64,000 nucleotides of DNA from Chlamydiota bacterium (lineage in GTDB: Bacteria > Chlamydiota > Chlamydiia > Chlamydiales > Parachlamydiaceae): NCBI GenBank assembly GCA_013289325.1, contig JABDAE010000001.1:1-64000 (forward strand), given 5' to 3'. Below are positions 63,479 to 64,000 of this stretch, piece by piece. Numbering within the stretch: the stretch's first letter is position 1; every line of letters begins with the position of its first letter. The notes beneath the pieces are model-generated. The model had not been told where the DNA came from and did no database searches. It saw only the letters and a list, made by a program, of their open reading frames with translations. A program made the position numbers and the translations under genes.

Positions 63479-63841
63479 ATGAAAAAAAAGATCGTATACG
63501 AAGAAAGCTCCGGAAACGTATTTGCGGATTTAGGGATTGAAAATCCCGGGGAAGCTTTAGCAAAATCCGAGCTAGCTCGACAAATTTCTAAGCTTATTAA
63601 GAAGAAAAAACTCACACAAAAACATGCAGCTGAAATTTTAGGGATCGACCAACCCAAAATCTCCGCTTTGATTCGTGGTAGATTAAGAAGCTTTTCATTA
63701 GAACGTCTTATTCGTTTCCTAAATGAATTGGGACAGGATGTTAATATTATGATCAGTCCATCCAAATCATGCTCAGAACGGGGTAACACATGGATTGGAG
63801 AATCTTATTCAAACACTCGCATAGCTGCTTTAGGAAGATAA
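63479..63841 (+). CDS. XRE-family antitoxin (HigA-like)
   Basis: A 120-residue helix-turn-helix protein that pairs with the preceding toxin. The HTH is KLTQKHAAEILGIDQPKISA, then LIRGRLRSFSLERLIRFLNE. The last 25 residues or so (from SCSERGNTW) go beyond the usual end after the NIMISPS strand and may be a frameshifted or recombined tail. Confidence 0.82.
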   Translation: MKKKIVYEESSGNVFADLGIENPGEALAKSELARQISKLIKKKKLTQKHAAEILGIDQPKISALIRGRLRSFSLERLIRFLNELGQDVNIMISPSKSCSERGNTWIGESYSNTRIAALGR

Positions 63842-63850
63842 AGAAAGAAA

Positions 63851-63943
63851 ATGACATCGGAAGTTTTAAAGGACGAACAAGTTGATTATATTCAAATAGA
63901 TCCTCGAGAACTCCGATGTAAGCTGGTCGAACTAACTTCGTGA
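63851..63943 (+). other. Short ORF at the window edge
   Basis: A 30-codon frame (MTSEVLKDEQVDYIQIDPRE...) 9 bases after the antitoxin, with a purine-rich AAAGAAAG upstream. Too short to assign, and it may be a remnant. Beyond it, to 64000, I see no gene. Confidence 0.15.
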
Positions 63944-64000
63944 AGCAAAAGTCTTTTCTCTTGCAATCAAATCATTATCAAAGATGTCGACTCTACCTGG

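Noticed and set aside
1-64000. CRISPR array, prophage or rRNA operon
   Set aside because: No regularly spaced direct repeats, no phage structural genes and no rRNA-like sequence were seen in the window.

Overview
The window reads as the chromosome of a Chlamydiae member, most likely an environmental, amoeba-associated lineage (Parachlamydia, Waddlia or Simkania type) rather than a Chlamydiaceae pathogen. The evidence is two adjacent nucleotide transporters of the chlamydial/rickettsial NTT family, the suf cluster next to a TPR protein, the str genes rpsL-rpsG-fusA followed by rpsJ, a tsp-gltX pair beside a double-HTH protein that fits EUO, and S12/S10 proteins of chlamydial type. C. trachomatis gene orders are recalled, not checked. 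No rRNA, tRNA, CRISPR array or prophage was seen.

Layout. 0-1.3 kb: AbiE-type toxin-antitoxin locus with a broken toxin. 1.3-3.9 kb: large membrane J-domain protein. 3.9-12.6 kb (minus strand): TPR protein, Bax-inhibitor-like protein, sufBCDS and a secreted phospholipase C. 12.6-19.2 kb (minus): EamA exporter, Wzz-like protein with a dead kinase domain, Wzy-like polymerase and an AAA-ATPase/PD-(D/E)XK protein. 19.4-39.25 kb: after gpmA comes an accessory island of sugar-active enzymes and methyltransferases, with efp-epmA embedded. 39.3-45.6 kb: rseP, a RelBE/DinJ-YafQ module and the ribosomal/EF-G operon. 45.6-49 kb: small accessory genes and a satellite GT61 gene. 49-59.7 kb: pgsA, gltX, tsp, EUO-like regulator, dus, two NTT transporters, pgk. 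59.8-64 kb: zinc/manganese ABC transporter, CPBP protease, HigBA module.

The most unusual content is the island at 20.08-39.25 kb. Sixteen genes there encode families normally found in the cytoplasm: glycosyltransferases of several folds, a DegT-type sugar dehydrase/aminotransferase, FkbM and other SAM methyltransferases, and a GH130-like beta-propeller. Every one begins with a Sec-type signal peptide, and a seventeenth lies at 47.4 kb. The one sugar-nucleotide enzyme without a signal peptide is an RmlB homologue that has lost its catalytic Tyr and Lys. The first gene has its signal peptide in a different frame from its catalytic domain, with a run of ten A at the junction, as expected for transcriptional slippage or phase variation. 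I infer a toolkit for glycan and methyl modification that acts outside the bacterial cytosol, in the periplasm or after secretion into the host. Substrates are unknown.

The accessory stretches also carry small non-coding repeats: a 164-bp MITE-like element in two inverted copies with 3-bp target duplications at either side of the central island, a 28-bp imperfect palindrome in three places, and fragments of a further dispersed repeat.
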